The position numbers and the translations under genes were made by a program. 64,000 nt of DNA, from contig JAFUVT010000019.1 in assembly GCA_017477425.1 (NCBI GenBank), positions 62,001 to 126,000 of the forward strand, read 5' to 3'. Every line of letters starts with the position of its first letter. The first letter of the stretch is position 1. The DNA is from Bacteroidales bacterium (GTDB taxonomy: Bacteria; Bacteroidota; Bacteroidia; Bacteroidales; F082). Shown here in pieces: positions 18,629 through 31,000 of this stretch. The notes under the pieces were generated by a model, which did no database searches, was not told the origin of the DNA, and saw nothing but the letters and a program-made list of their open reading frames with translations.

Positions 18629-20410
18629 ATGAAATTTTACAAAGTAGTTCTGGCGGCCTTCATTGGCACTTTGATCGCCTTGGTAATCAATTTCTTCATC
18701 AAGGTTGGCGTGGTCTCTTCCATGATTTCCAGCTTCTCGAAAAATGAAGCTGAGACTTCGGCCACGGTAAAACCCAACTCCGTGCTCTATATGAAACTCA
18801 ATTACGATATTGCAGACCGCACTATCGACAACCCCTTCAATGGCATCAATTTCAACACGATGGAATCAATCGACATGACAGGACTGAACGACATCCTTCG
18901 CAATATCGAGCAGGCCAAGACCGATGCCAACATCAAGGGCATCTACATGGAGCTGAGCACCATACCCACCTCTACGGCGACCTTGCAGGAAATCCGCGAC
19001 AAACTCATCGAGTTTAAGGAGTCGGGGAAATTCATCGTTGCCTATGGTGAGTCCTATTCCCAAAGTGCCTATTACATGGCCTCCATCGCCGACAAGATTT
19101 TCCTCAACCCTGAAGGCGCGCTCGACATACATGGCATGTCATCGCAAGTGATGTTCTACAAGCACCTTTTAGACAAACTCGACATCGAGATGCAAATCGT
19201 TCGGGGTCCCAACAACCGCTTCAAGAGCGCCGTTGAGCCCTATTTCCTCGACAAGATGAGTGAAGCCAACCGCGAGCAGATGGAAAAGCTGTTGACCTCC
19301 ATCTGGGGCCAAATTCTCAGTGGTATCAGCCAAAGCCGCAATATCAGCGAGGAACAACTCAACCAAATTGCCGACAACCTGGAGACCATCTTCGACGCCC
19401 GAAAAGCCTTGGAATATGGTTTGGTCGACAACCTTTACTACAAGGACCAGGTCTTGGACGAACTGAAAGGGCTGACGGGCAGCAACAAGAGCATCAATGC
19501 CGTGAGCAACGCCAAATACGCCAAGTCGTATAGCACAAAGAACCCAAGTAAGAACGAGGTAGCCGTCATATACGCCTCAGGCCAGATCTTCGACGGCAAA
19601 GGTCAAGAAGAGAACATCTATTCCGACAACCTCAGCAAGATTATCCGCAAGGCCCGTGAGGACAACAATGTGAAAGCCGTTGTGCTGCGTGTCAACTCAC
19701 CCGGCGGTAGCGCCGTGGCTTCGGCCATCATCGGTCGCGAACTCGACTTAACCAAGGAGGTGAAGCCCGTTATCGTCTCGATGGGCAACTACGCTGCCTC
19801 GGGTGGCTACTGGATTTCGGCCAAGGGCGACTACATCTTCGCCGACCCCACCACGCTGACAGGCTCCATCGGGGTCTTCGGCACCTTCCCCAACATGCAG
19901 GGCTTCCTGAACGACAAAGTTGGATTGACCTTCGACGTGGCCAAGACCAACAAAAACGCCGACTTCGGCAACGTGACCCAGCCGCTCACCGAGTTCCAAT
20001 ATGCCAAGCTGCAAGAGAACGTGGTGAAAACCTACGACCAGTTCACGAAGCGTGTGGCCGAAGGTCGTGGCTTGCGTCAGACCTACGTCGACAGCATCGG
20101 CCAAGGCCGTGTGTGGTCGGGAATCGATGCCATTGAAATCGGTCTCGTCGACCAACTTGGCGACATGGAAGACGCCATCGCCTACGCTGCCGAGAAAGCC
20201 AACCTCGGCAATGACTACAAGGTGGTGGAGATGCCCAAAAAGAAGGACTTCTTCACGCGCCTGACCGAGTCGCTCAACGAAAGCGACAAGATTGATGCCG
20301 CCATGAAGCAGCGTCTTGGCGTTTACTACGATTACCTCCAAGGCTTGGACAACCTGCAAAAGAATACCGGAATCCAAGCCAGGATGCCTTTTGATCTGAT
20401 TATCGAATAA
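18629..20410 (+). CDS. sppA: Signal peptide peptidase SppA (67K type)
   Basis: 593-residue membrane-anchored serine protease that degrades cleaved signal peptides. One N-terminal membrane segment (about residues 6-30, [18 protein letters not shown]). Two tandem ClpP/crotonase-like domains are present, as in the long form. The catalytic Lys is Lys156 in [19 protein letters not shown] of the first domain; the nucleophile Ser391 is in [13 protein letters not shown] of the second, after [15 protein letters not shown]. The start at [11 protein letters not shown] is preferred to an upstream frame that would run through the promoter. asnS follows after 38 bases. Confidence 0.94.
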   Translation: MKFYKVVLAAFIGTLIALVINFFIKVGVVSSMISSFSKNEAETSATVKPNSVLYMKLNYDIADRTIDNPFNGINFNTMESIDMTGLNDILRNIEQAKTDANIKGIYMELSTIPTSTATLQEIRDKLIEFKESGKFIVAYGESYSQSAYYMASIADKIFLNPEGALDIHGMSSQVMFYKHLLDKLDIEMQIVRGPNNRFKSAVEPYFLDKMSEANREQMEKLLTSIWGQILSGISQSRNISEEQLNQIADNLETIFDARKALEYGLVDNLYYKDQVLDELKGLTGSNKSINAVSNAKYAKSYSTKNPSKNEVAVIYASGQIFDGKGQEENIYSDNLSKIIRKAREDNNVKAVVLRVNSPGGSAVASAIIGRELDLTKEVKPVIVSMGNYAASGGYWISAKGDYIFADPTTLTGSIGVFGTFPNMQGFLNDKVGLTFDVAKTNKNADFGNVTQPLTEFQYAKLQENVVKTYDQFTKRVAEGRGLRQTYVDSIGQGRVWSGIDAIEIGLVDQLGDMEDAIAYAAEKANLGNDYKVVEMPKKKDFFTRLTESLNESDKIDAAMKQRLGVYYDYLQGLDNLQKNTGIQARMPFDLIIE

Positions 20411-20430
20411 AGAAAAAAATCATACCGTAT

Positions 20431-20443
20431 TTCGACAAGCTCA
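20431..20443. repeat. Half of a REP-like palindrome between sppA and asnS
   Basis: TTCGACAAGCTCA is identical to the left arm core of the inverted repeat at 21896-21963 downstream of asnS. Only one arm is present here. Confidence 0.5.
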
Positions 20444-20448
20444 ACAAC

Positions 20449-21888
20449 ATGAAAAGAGTAGAAATCAAGCAAGCCTTGCAGATGCAAGCGTCTGAAAACG
20501 AGATTACCGTAATGGGTTGGGTGCGCAACAAGCGCGGCAGCAAAAACGTGGCTTTCATCGCCCTCAACGACGGTTCCACCATCAACAACCTGCAATTGGT
20601 CGTCGACCTGAATGTCATCCCTGAAGAGAACCTAGCCTTGATGCACGCAGGTGCGTCGCTGTGGGCCAAGGGTATCCTCGTCGCCTCCATGGGCAGTGGA
20701 CAAGCTGTGGAGCTCAGCGTGAAGGAAATCGGGCTGTTCGGCGCGGCCAACCCCGACGAGTACCCACTGCAGCCTAAGAAACATTCGTTGGAATTCTTGC
20801 GCGACATCGCCCACCTGCGTTTTCGCACCAACACTTTCGGTGCCGTCATGCGCCTGCGCCATGCCATGGTGTTCGCCATCCATAAGTTCTTCACCGAAAG
20901 GGGCTTCTATAACATCCATACCCCATTGATTACCGCCTCCGATGCCGAAGGTGCTGGCGAGATGTTCCAAGTGACCACCCTCGACCTCGACAACCTGCCA
21001 CGCACTGAGGACGGCAAGATCGACTACAAACAGGACTTCTTCGGCAAGTCGACCAACCTCACTGTGTCGGGTCAGCTTGAAGGTGAACTGGCGGCCACGG
21101 CTTTGGGCAAGATCTACACCTTTGGACCCACCTTCCGTGCCGAGAACTCCAACACGACACGCCACCTTGCCGAGTTCTGGATGATTGAGCCTGAGATGGC
21201 CTTCTACGACATCAACGACAACATGGACCTGGCCGAAGAAATGCTCAAGTATCTGATTCAGTATGCTTTGGACAACAACATGGACGACCTCCAGTTCCTC
21301 AGCAAGCGCCTGCAAGACGAAGAAAAAGGCAAGAAAGAGGAAGAGAAGTCGATGGAGCTCATCAGCAAGCTGCATTTCGTGCTCGAACACGAGTTTGTGC
21401 GCCTGACCTACACCGAAGCCATCGACATTCTGCGCAACTCCAACTACAACAAGAAAGGCAAGTTCCAATATCCCGTTGACGGCTGGGGCGTTGACCTGCA
21501 ATCGGAGCACGAGCGTTATCTCGTCGAAAAGCACTTCAAGAAGCCCGTCATCCTGACCGACTACCCGAAGGAAATCAAGGCCTTTTATATGAAGCAGAAC
21601 GACGACGGCAAGACTGTCCGCGCCATGGACGTGCTCTTCCCCGGCATCGGTGAAATCATCGGCGGCTCGGAACGTGAGACCGACATCAACAAGATCCTCG
21701 ACCGCATGCACGAGGTGGGCATACCAGAGGAATCGATGGATTGGTACCTCGACAGCCGCCGTTTCGGCTCGGTGCCGCATTCGGGCTATGGCCTCGGCTT
21801 CGAGCGCCTGTTGCTCTTCGTCACGGGCATGACCAATATCCGCGACGTCATCCCATTCCCGAGAACACCTAAGAATTGCTTGTACTAA
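20449..21888 (+). CDS. asnS: Asparagine--tRNA ligase
   Basis: 479-residue class IIb aminoacyl-tRNA synthetase. An N-terminal OB-fold anticodon-binding domain ([20 protein letters not shown], residues 18-100) is followed by the class II catalytic core: motif 1 around [15 protein letters not shown], motif 2 [20 protein letters not shown], and motif 3 [16 protein letters not shown] with the C-terminal [14 protein letters not shown]. The AsnRS-specific insertion [20 protein letters not shown] is present. Length is normal. The very end ...RTPKNCLY fits AsnRS rather than AspRS. Confidence 0.96.
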   Translation: MKRVEIKQALQMQASENEITVMGWVRNKRGSKNVAFIALNDGSTINNLQLVVDLNVIPEENLALMHAGASLWAKGILVASMGSGQAVELSVKEIGLFGAANPDEYPLQPKKHSLEFLRDIAHLRFRTNTFGAVMRLRHAMVFAIHKFFTERGFYNIHTPLITASDAEGAGEMFQVTTLDLDNLPRTEDGKIDYKQDFFGKSTNLTVSGQLEGELAATALGKIYTFGPTFRAENSNTTRHLAEFWMIEPEMAFYDINDNMDLAEEMLKYLIQYALDNNMDDLQFLSKRLQDEEKGKKEEEKSMELISKLHFVLEHEFVRLTYTEAIDILRNSNYNKKGKFQYPVDGWGVDLQSEHERYLVEKHFKKPVILTDYPKEIKAFYMKQNDDGKTVRAMDVLFPGIGEIIGGSERETDINKILDRMHEVGIPEESMDWYLDSRRFGSVPHSGYGLGFERLLLFVTGMTNIRDVIPFPRTPKNCLY

Positions 21889-21895
21889 CACATTC

Positions 21896-21963
21896 GGCCC
21901 TTCGACAAGCTCAGGGACCTTAGCTCATACGACAGTTGAGGATGCCTGAGCCTGTCGAAGGCC
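21896..21963. repeat. REP-like interrupted palindrome
   Basis: Arms GGCCCTTCGACAAGCTCAGG (21896-21915) and CCTGAGCCTGTCGAAGGCC (21945-21963) are reverse complements with one substitution and one indel, separated by 29 bases. The core TTCGACAAGCTCAGG is a dispersed intergenic palindrome known in many genomes. It could also act as an RNA hairpin between asnS and rpoN. Confidence 0.75.
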
Positions 21964-21984
21964 CCGACCTAAATAACCCCACCT

Positions 21985-23481
21985 ATGCCTAACCAACGAT
22001 TGACTCAAACCCAGCGGCAGGAGCTGAAGCTCTCGCCACAGCAGATACAGCTCATGAAGCTGCTGCAACTGCCATTAATCGAACTCGAACAACGCATCAA
22101 GGAGGAAATTGAGGCTAATCCCGCCTTAGAGGACTCGCATGAGAACGACTATGACGACAATGAGCCAATCAACGATGAAGACGACAACGGCGAGAACGAC
22201 GACTACAACGACGAAGAGGTCGACTTCAGCAAAGATGACGAATTCGACATCACCGACTATCTACAAGACGAAGACATCGACGACTACTCATACAAGTTGC
22301 AGACCAACAACTATAGTGCCGACGACGACACCTACGAGGCACCTATCGTCAACGAAGAAACCTTCCAAGACTATCTGAACCAACAACTAGCCTATCGCAA
22401 CCTCACCGAGAAGCAACTCGAAATAGGCGAATACATCATCGGCAACCTCGACGACAACGGCTACCTCAATCGTCCTGTGCCCAACATCGTTGACGACATG
22501 CTCTTCACGATGAATGTCGCAACCACCGAAGAGGAAGTAACCGAGGTGCTTCATATCGTGCAGGAACTCGACCCACCCGGCATCGCAGCCCGCAACCTGC
22601 AAGAATGCCTTCTTATCCAATTGGAAAGGCTGCAAGAGGACAATCCTTTTGCCGACTACAGCCTCTCCATTACCATCGTCAAGGAGTTTTTTGAGGAGTT
22701 CACGCGCAAGCATTACGACAGAATCGCCAAAAAGATGGAAGTCAGCAACCGTGAACTGAAGACTGCCTTGGACGAGATCCTCAAACTCAGCCCCAAACCC
22801 GCCGACGCATCGAGTTCGGGCACCAAAAACATCCATTACATCACCCCCGATTTCTTCGTCTTCGTCCGCGACGGAAAGGTTGAGCTTTCGTTGGACGGCC
22901 GCAACGCCCCCGAGCTGCACATCAGCAAGAGCTACCTCAAGATGCTGGAGGACTTCTCGAAGACCAAGGACTCGCGCAACATGCAAGAGGCCGCACAATT
23001 CGTCAAACAGAAAATCGATGCCGCCAAATGGTTTATCGATGCCATCAACCAACGGCAAAACACGCTTTATGTGACGATGAAAGCTATCGTCGACATCCAA
23101 GAGGAGTATTTCCTGACAGGTGACGAGACCCAACTCAGGCCCATGATTCTCAAGGACGTGGCCGACAAAGTCGGGTTAGACATCTCTACTATTTCGCGTG
23201 TGGCCAACAGCAAATATGTGCAAACGCCCTACGGCACTTTCCTCCTGAAATTCTTCTTCAGCGAAGGCATCACCAACGAGGAAGGCGAGGAAGTGTCGAC
23301 CCGCGAAATCAAAAAAATACTGAAAGACAACGTCGACAATGAGGACAAGGCCAAACCGATGACCGACGAACAACTTATGATTGTGCTGAAGGACAAAGGC
23401 TATCCCATCGCCCGACGCACCGTGGCGAAATATCGTGAACAGTTGGGCATTCCTGTGGCCCGAATGAGGAAAAAGATTTAA
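21985..23481 (+). CDS. rpoN: RNA polymerase sigma-54 factor
   Basis: 498-residue sigma-54. Region I is the Gln/Leu-rich start TQRQELKLSPQQIQLMKLLQLP followed by LEQRIKEEIEANPALE. Region II is a long Asp/Glu-rich stretch (about residues 50-115), more acidic than in most homologues. The core-binding domain covers about 120-300, the central HTH follows (LKDVADKVGLDISTISRVANSKYV), and the C-terminus carries the RpoN box ARRTVAKYREQLGIP. It directs RNA polymerase to -24/-12 promoters together with AAA+ activators, none of which is encoded nearby. The adjacent sensor kinase starts 32 bases later. Confidence 0.96.
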   Translation: MPNQRLTQTQRQELKLSPQQIQLMKLLQLPLIELEQRIKEEIEANPALEDSHENDYDDNEPINDEDDNGENDDYNDEEVDFSKDDEFDITDYLQDEDIDDYSYKLQTNNYSADDDTYEAPIVNEETFQDYLNQQLAYRNLTEKQLEIGEYIIGNLDDNGYLNRPVPNIVDDMLFTMNVATTEEEVTEVLHIVQELDPPGIAARNLQECLLIQLERLQEDNPFADYSLSITIVKEFFEEFTRKHYDRIAKKMEVSNRELKTALDEILKLSPKPADASSSGTKNIHYITPDFFVFVRDGKVELSLDGRNAPELHISKSYLKMLEDFSKTKDSRNMQEAAQFVKQKIDAAKWFIDAINQRQNTLYVTMKAIVDIQEEYFLTGDETQLRPMILKDVADKVGLDISTISRVANSKYVQTPYGTFLLKFFFSEGITNEEGEEVSTREIKKILKDNVDNEDKAKPMTDEQLMIVLKDKGYPIARRTVAKYREQLGIPVARMRKKI

Positions 23482-23513
23482 TACTATTTCGGGAACTTTT
23501 CCGTTATTATTGC

Positions 23514-25022
23514 GTGAAAGCAAACCTCTATACGAACAAGAAGCACTGGAAATGGGCGTTGGCGGTCGTCGCTCTGCTCATTATCGGGGTTTCTCTGTGG
23601 TATACCAACCACCTTGTGAAATCGTTGGCTGAACAAGAGCGACGACAGGTGAAGATGTGGGCCGCGGCCATGGAGCAGCATGCCGTGATGATGAAATCGA
23701 CAGAAGATTTCTTCAACAAGGTGAACGAGCAAGAGCAGTTGCGCGTCGACCTATTAGCCAATGCCTATCGCCGCATCATCGACATCTCAAGCGACGAAAA
23801 TACGGCCATCTACCTCGAAATTCTCCACAACAACATCAGCATTCCCTTAGTCGTCACCGACGCAAAAGACAACATCTTGTTTTCGAGCAACTTGCCAGCA
23901 TCGCAAGAAGACAAGCAAATCTTCGATGCAGAGATGAAACGCGAGTATTCCAAGTTCCCGCCCATCAAGATCGACCCTGGCTACGGCTTCGTGCAGTACC
24001 TTCATTTCAACGATTCACGGATTTACACAGAGCTAAAGGATGTGCTGGAGGGGATGATCGAGCATTTCATGGAGGAAATCACCCTTAACTCGATGGGCGT
24101 ACCCGTCATTGTCACCAACGAGACACAAGACAAAATCCTCAGCTACGGTAACTTAGACAGCCTCATGATGACCGACACCAATTATGTACAGCAGCAACTG
24201 GCCATCATGCGCAACGAAAACGAGCCTATCCAAATCGAATTCATGAACAAGGGCAAAGCCACCATTTTTTACCGCACCACTGACTTGGTGCAACAAATGC
24301 GCTACTATCCTGTCATTCAATTTGTCATTTTTGCTTTGTTCCTCCTTATCGCCTATCTGCTGTTCAGCTATGCGCGCCGCTCGGAGCAAAACCAAGTGTG
24401 GGCCGGCATGGCCAAAGAGACTGCCCACCAGTTGGGCACACCGCTTTCTTCGCTCATGGGTTGGGTCGAATTGCTGAAGATGCAGGAAGAGCCGTTCGTG
24501 GGCACACAGGAGATGGAGAAAGACATCGAGCGGTTGCAAATCGTCACTGACCGCTTCTCGAAAATCGGTTCCGTGCCAGTTCTAGAGCCCACCGACATCA
24601 ATTATCTCATCCGAGACACGATGGACTACCTGCAAAAACGCTTCTCCAAGAAATTTGAATTTGAAATCAATTTGCCCGAAGGCGAATTGACTATGCCTTT
24701 GATACCTTCCCTTTTCCGCTGGGTGCTGGAAAACCTGACCAAAAACGCCATCGATGCCATGGGCGACCACGGCAAGATTACCTTGGACCTCATCGACGAT
24801 GGAGACCACATCCACATCGACCTGAGCGACACTGGCAAAGGCATCCCGAAGTCGCAAATCAAGCAGGTGTTCAATCCTGGCTTCACGAGCAAAAAACGTG
24901 GCTGGGGTTTGGGCCTCTCGCTCGCCAAACGCATCATTGAGGACTACCACAAGGGCAAGATCGCCGTAAAGTCGTCGGTGGTGGGACAAGGGACAACATT
25001 CCGGATCACATTAAAAAAATAA
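23514..25022 (+). CDS. Membrane sensor histidine kinase
   Basis: 502-residue kinase with a GTG start. TM1 at about residues 14-32, a periplasmic sensor region to about 262, TM2 at about 263-285 (VIQFVIFALFLLIAYLLFSY). The dimerisation/H-box is MAKETAHQLGTPLSSLMGW with phospho-acceptor His305. The HATPase domain has an N-box VLENLTKNAIDAMG, G1 LSDTGKGIPKSQIKQVFNPGF and G2 GWGLGLSLAKRIIEDYH. HQLGTPLSS in place of HEIRNPL is typical for the NtrY-like Bacteroidota kinases. No response regulator is adjacent. Position right after rpoN hints at a link with sigma-54 control (inference). A terminator follows. Confidence 0.92.
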   Translation: MKANLYTNKKHWKWALAVVALLIIGVSLWYTNHLVKSLAEQERRQVKMWAAAMEQHAVMMKSTEDFFNKVNEQEQLRVDLLANAYRRIIDISSDENTAIYLEILHNNISIPLVVTDAKDNILFSSNLPASQEDKQIFDAEMKREYSKFPPIKIDPGYGFVQYLHFNDSRIYTELKDVLEGMIEHFMEEITLNSMGVPVIVTNETQDKILSYGNLDSLMMTDTNYVQQQLAIMRNENEPIQIEFMNKGKATIFYRTTDLVQQMRYYPVIQFVIFALFLLIAYLLFSYARRSEQNQVWAGMAKETAHQLGTPLSSLMGWVELLKMQEEPFVGTQEMEKDIERLQIVTDRFSKIGSVPVLEPTDINYLIRDTMDYLQKRFSKKFEFEINLPEGELTMPLIPSLFRWVLENLTKNAIDAMGDHGKITLDLIDDGDHIHIDLSDTGKGIPKSQIKQVFNPGFTSKKRGWGLGLSLAKRIIEDYHKGKIAVKSSVVGQGTTFRITLKK

Positions 25023-25035
25023 AAAACAAAAAAAA

Positions 25036-25059
25036 GAGGCGACCCCGAAGGGTCGCCTC
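25036..25059. terminator. Bidirectional intrinsic terminator
   Basis: 10-bp perfect stem GAGGCGACCC / GGGTCGCCTC, loop CGAA, preceded by an A-tract on the + strand. It separates the kinase gene from the convergent giant surface-protein gene; a T-run is clear only for the minus-strand transcript. Confidence 0.85.
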
Positions 25060-25082
25060 AGCTTTTCAGGAATCATTCCTGA

Positions 25083-28000
25083 TTATTGCATGACGGTCAC
25101 ACGTTTCACAACGACACCGTTGGCGGTGTTGATGCGAACCATGTACATGCCAGCGTTGAACTGGGCCATGTTGAGGACCAGCTCGTCGGCGTTGACTTCG
25201 GCGTCATACACCACCTGGCCGAGGACGCTCACCACGGTGATGTGGCTCATGCCTTCGGCTTGAATGGTCACGTTGCCCTTCGTCGGGTTCGGGAACAGGA
25301 CAACAGCGTTGCTGTTCTCGATGACCTCGTCGTCGACGATGTCGACACACTCCTCGCAGCTCATGGCGTAGTAGAAGTTGTTGTCGGGCAGCTGAGCCGT
25401 GCCGTCGTATACCATGCGGACGCACAACGTCTCGGCGTCGCCTTCGTAGGTGTACTCGTTGGTCGGGTAAGGCACGAAGGCTTCCCATTCGCCGTCGGCG
25501 AAGATCATGGCGCCAATGACGTTGCCGTCGCCAGGCGTCGGGTTCGGGTTCGGGTTGTTGCCAGCCTCACCGAGTTCGTAGATGCCGATGAGGTTCGGGT
25601 CTTGCTGGATGTCGCCGAAGAAGGCCATCTTGTCGCCGTATTGGGCAACATGGCAGCCACCGGCCGTGCCAGTGACACCCGGCAGCGAAGCGAAGTTGAA
25701 CACCGTGTTGAGCGTGTTGCTACCGACGACCCAGTCATAGACCATGTTGTCGGCATTACCGAAGCAGTACACATGCTCAACATTGTTGTCGTCCTTATAG
25801 TAGGCCAAGCCTGCAGCACTCGAAGGCTCCGGACCAGTCTGCTGGACGGCACCCGTGCGGTCGATGAGCGCCAAGTTGCCGCTCCAGTTACCCACGACCC
25901 AGAAGCCGTCGCGCTCCGCATCGTAGGTGATGCCGCGCATGGCACCATAGGCACTGGTGAAGGTGCTCACCACGCTGTGGGCAGCCAAGTCGACGCAGTA
26001 GACCGTGTTGGTGGTGGCAACACCGTAGAAGTACTGTCCATCGTAGGTCATGTCGCGGAGGTTGCCGCAGCCGCTGATCTCGAAGCCCTCGATCATGTTG
26101 CCTTGCATGTCGTACTTGTAGAAGTTGTGCGTAGTGGTGTAGCCCCAATTGCTGGTGTAGCAGTAGGTGCCGTCACTGACGATGCCATAGTGACCAGCCT
26201 CAGCAGCGGTGAACGTGCCGAGCAGATCCCATTGGGCACGGTTGCCCTTGGCACCGATGGTCAAGGCGGCGTCGTCCACATTCAGGATGAACTGGTCGCT
26301 GCAGTTGAAGTGACGGATGGCGATGTACTTCTGGCCGGCGAAGGCGCTCAGGTCAACGTCGTAGTTGTACCAGTTGCCTTGGGCGCGGGTCTGGCCGTCG
26401 CGACCGGCGCTCATCACGGTGCCACCGCTCTTGGCGGTCATCGTCCACTCGTTCACCATCGTCCAGTTGCTCGTGCCGTTGTCGGAGATGAACACTCCGA
26501 AGTGGTCGGCAGGATAGCTGGCATCCTGGGCGCAGGCCCAGAAGCTGAAGTGCGAGCCGTTGACAAGGGTCACCTGAGGCGACACGAAGTAGTTGTCAGG
26601 ATACAGGACTTGGCCGGTACCGTTGGCCCACGAACCGGAGATCACATAGTGAGCCGAGGCGTTGTGGCCGGTGCCTTCCAGGTTGACACCACTGTTGTGG
26701 TAGTTGCCCGGGTTCATGCTCGACACCCAGTTGAAGCCGTCGCCGTCGGCGTCGATAGCCGTCCAGCCGGCGGGTATGCCAGCGTCGAAGTTCTCGCTGA
26801 AGGTGTCGCCTTCGCCGGGTTGCGGGTTCGGGTTGCCACCGCCAGGATACTCCCAGCTGATGGTTGAGCCGTTCACCTCAATATCGCCGACGGTGCCAGC
26901 ATAGTTCTCGCAGCTTTCGTATTGCCATTCGCACTCAGCCCAGTCGCTCATGCCCGTGCTGTAGACGGCAGCGACCTTGCAGATGTAGTGCTCGCCCTCG
27001 ACGAGTTCGTCGGTGGCCACTTGGCAGAACGGATGCACCGTGTTGGCGTTGAAGATGGGTTCGCCGTCGATCGAGGTGCACATCACCTTGTAGTATTCGA
27101 GGTGACGGTCGTCGCCGCTCTTGGCGCCGTTGGTCAGTTCGACATCGTCAATCCAGATCTCGTACATGTCGTAGTTCACGTCATGGAAGGCGATGTACAC
27201 GTCTTGACCGGCATAAGCGCTCAGATCGACATTGTGCAAACGCCAGTTCTCATAACGGTCGGCATCGTGACGGTTGGTAGCCTTGGCACCACCGTTGGCC
27301 TTGGCGTTGCCGCTCCACACGGTCGTGAAGTCGCTAGCCGTCGGGTTGTCGGCAGTGGCCACGCAGACCGAGAACGACTCGGGATAGCTATCGTTGGCGT
27401 TGTCGGCCCAGAAGGTCAGATGCGAGTTGGCACCAATGCTATACTTCTGAGGCGTATACAGGTAGCTGTCGGTGTCGTAGGCACCGTCATAGTCTACGAA
27501 GGAGTAGCACATGGCAAAGCCCGTGCCGTTGTGGGCCAAAACAGTGTAGTCATAGCCGCCGAGGTTGGCATTGCTGTGGATCCACGAACCACCAGCGGTA
27601 TTCACAGTCAGCACGTTCCAGCCGTTGAGGCCGCCTTCGAAGCCTTCAGTGAAGGTTCCACCGCCGTTGCCGCCGCCGCCGTTGCCGCCGCCTTGACCGT
27701 TGCTCGGGTCGCCCATGCTGTCCCACATGGCCCAGCCGGTGCGGCTGACGTAGAGGTTGTCGACGCCGTAGATGATCTCGGTCATCACGTAGCGCAGGCT
27801 CGTGGCATCCCAGATGCTCACCGTGTCGGTGATCGGATAGTAGCCTTCGTCCTCAATCTTCAGCGCGTAGTCGCCCTTACGGAAGGTCTCCCAGGCATAG
27901 AAGCCGGTGCCGTCCAGGGTGACAGGAGCCATAGGATAGTTGAACTGTTCGGCTTCGTTGAGGTTGGTGAAGGTCACCACTGTGCCCTCCGGGCTGTCGG

Positions 28001-31000
28001 CGCTGTTGAGCAGCACGGTGACGTCGACAGCGTTGTTGTTGATCGAGTCGTTGACAAGCCACATGTCCTTATCGAGGCAGTTCGACCACACGGTCTCGCT
28101 CTCGCGCTCTTCGGCAAGCTCGTTCAGGTTGTTGCTGTTGCCGCCAGGATTCGGGCCAGGATTCGGGCCGCCGACGGACTGGATGTACAAGCCGCAGAGT
28201 TCGCCGCTACCAGGCAGCAGCATCGTGGCGGCGCCAGTGGCGGGATTCACTTGCATGAAGTCGTCAGACGCAGCGTCGGAGTGCGACCAGTAGAGGTCAC
28301 CCGTGGCGCGGTCGAAGGCCATGCATTGGGCATACATCGTCGATTGGCCGGTAGGACCAACCAAGGTGCAAGCGCCAGTGGTCTTGTCGATCATGTAGAG
28401 GTTGGCGATGCCAGAGCTGTTCTGGTCGATGCCATAGAGCTGGCCAGCGGCATTGCAAGCCAACGTGTACATCGAATAGGTCATCGTAGCCACGGTAGCA
28501 GAAGCGCCCGTCGTGATATCGATGGTATAGAGCGAGCTGCCGTTGATGGCGTACATCGTGTTGGTGGTGGCATCCCAAGCGCCGTCGCGAGGATCGATGC
28601 TGATGCTCACGCTGCCCAGCTCGTTGCCGTTCACATCGAACTTGTAGAGGGAGCCTCCGTTGGTGATGTAGATGTAGTCGTCAACGAAGTCGAGGCCGTA
28701 GCCACTGGTGAACGCGCCATTCAGCAAGGTGTAGTTGGCGGGAGAGGCTGTGTTGAACTTCAGCAAGCCTTCAGGCCAGTAGTAGGAACCGACATAGCTC
28801 GTGCCATAGGTGTTTATGCCATAAGCGTCAACGCTACGGTCGCGCAGCACCTCGGCCAGTTCGCCTCTCTGGTAATCAACGACCAAGCCAGCGGGCTTAC
28901 GGTTGAGTGCAGGATCGGTGGTGGCAACGAATGTGCCGTTGTTGACATTGACGGGAGCACCCCAAGCGATCTCGCTCTCGACGAGTTCGCCGCGGTTGCC
29001 TTGATAGACGGCACCGACACCCCACTTGTAGACACCAGCGGGCAGGCTGTACCATTCAACGTCGATGTACACGGTGTCGGGCACCCAAACGGTGGCCAGG
29101 AACACGGTGTTCTCAGCGGTGTAAGGTCCGTCGTTGTAGCAGTTCGTGCGGTAGATGTTGTAGTGGTGCAGGCTGCGGTTCATGCCGCCCAGGCGAGTGC
29201 CGGCAACGGCGTTCGGGTTGGCGCAGGTGGCGGTCACCAGCTCTTCACCCTTCGCGGGCTTGATGGCGGGACCAGCAATCACTTGAGGAGCGTCAACCTT
29301 TTGGTTCACTGTCGTGTTGTTGTCGGCAGAACCAGCATAGCTGTAGAAGCCACGGCCGCTACGGTCGGCGAAGTACTGGCGCATGGTGAAGGTACCATAG
29401 GTGTTGTATTCCCAGGCATAACCGGCTTCCACGCCAGCATTCCACCATTGGCCTTCGGGGATGAAGTCGCCGCACAAGCCAGCGGGCCAGCTGCTCACGG
29501 TGGTGTTGGCTGTCCAGACCACCCACAGAGGCTCGGTGCCAGAGACGTTGACAGGAGTCGTCAGGTCGAAGTCGACCCAGGCGTTCAAGTTCTGAGGAAC
29601 ATCAACAGTGATGGTGCTCACAGGCGTACCGGCCATAGGCTCGTTGCCACCGGCATAGACGGTGCAGGTGTAGTTGCCGCCCACGGCGCTATACATGTTG
29701 TCGCTGAACAGGGAGACCTTCGTCATCATGTAGCCAGCGTATTGGCTGGTCAGGCTGATGGGATATTCGTAGGCCCAACGCGTGGTGCCCACGGAGCTAC
29801 CCATGGCGTTGTTGAACTCGCTCTCGCAGTAGGTGTGCCAACCGGCGCCCAGAGGCTCGGGCTGGAAGCAGAAGTTGATGTAGTCGACGTAGAAGCAGTC
29901 GTCGTTCGAGTTGACGCTGCCGTCCTTCGTGTAGCTCCACTTGAAGGTGTGCTCACCAGCGGTGATGTCGAACTTGCGTTCGCCCCAGCTGCCGGCGCCG
30001 CTCCAAGTGCCCTTCTCAACGTTGTCGATGTAGAAGTGGCCGAAGTCGTAGTTGCTTTCCGACGAGATCTTGCCGAAGAAGCTCATCAGGCCGTCGCGCG
30101 GGATTTCGACCGTCACTTGCATCGTGCTGGTCACACTGTTCACGCCGGCGCCGCCGCTCTTCATGCAGTATTGTCCTTCATACGGGTTGGTCGTGGTGAT
30201 GCTCCAAGGATAGGTGCCGTCGAGCTGCCAGTCGATCAGGCTGAAGTCGCCGGTCTCGAAGTCCTCGATGATGTCGCTGCCGGGCAGGCCGCAACCCCAG
30301 TACACTTTCACGTACGGGCTGTTCGGATCCAGGCTGTCGGGATAGTACTCGGCGATGACGGCGCAGACGGGATCGAAGTTCTCGTCCATGATGAAGTTCA
30401 CGTCGTTCTCTTGGGCGTTGTAGGCAACGGTGAAGGGCAACGGGTGGACGGTGGTGACGCTCTGGTAGCCTTCCTTCGAGGCCACGGCGTTGGTGTATTC
30501 ACCGGCGTAGACGCGCACGTTGTAGTAGCCGTTGGCGCCAGTGGTGGCGGTGTAGGTGTGGGCGTCGCCGAACTCGTCGGTGCCGTTGATGGTGACCAAG
30601 GCACCTTGGATGCCGGTCGTGCCGTCCTGCTCCCAAACGTAGCCGTTGATGCCCGTGGCGTTGCTGTAGCCGGAGACCTTCACGTTGACCGTGTTGGACG
30701 GGGCGCTCTCGCCTTCGTCATAGATGGCGGTAACATAATAGGTGTAGCCGTTCATGTTGTAGGCCAGAGGACCGTCGGTGAACGTGGTGGTGCCGATGTT
30801 GTTAACAGTGGTCTCGCCAACCTTCACGCCGTCGCGGTAGATGAAGTAGGTGCGGAAGGTGCGGTCGACAACGGCATTCCAGCTCAGCTGGATCGGCTGG
30901 TCGTTGAAGACGGTTTCGTCAGCAGCGCGCAGGTTCTGCGGGATGTTGAGGTGGGTCGTGAAGCCCCAGTGCGGGCTCTCCACGCCTTCACCCGAGCAGG

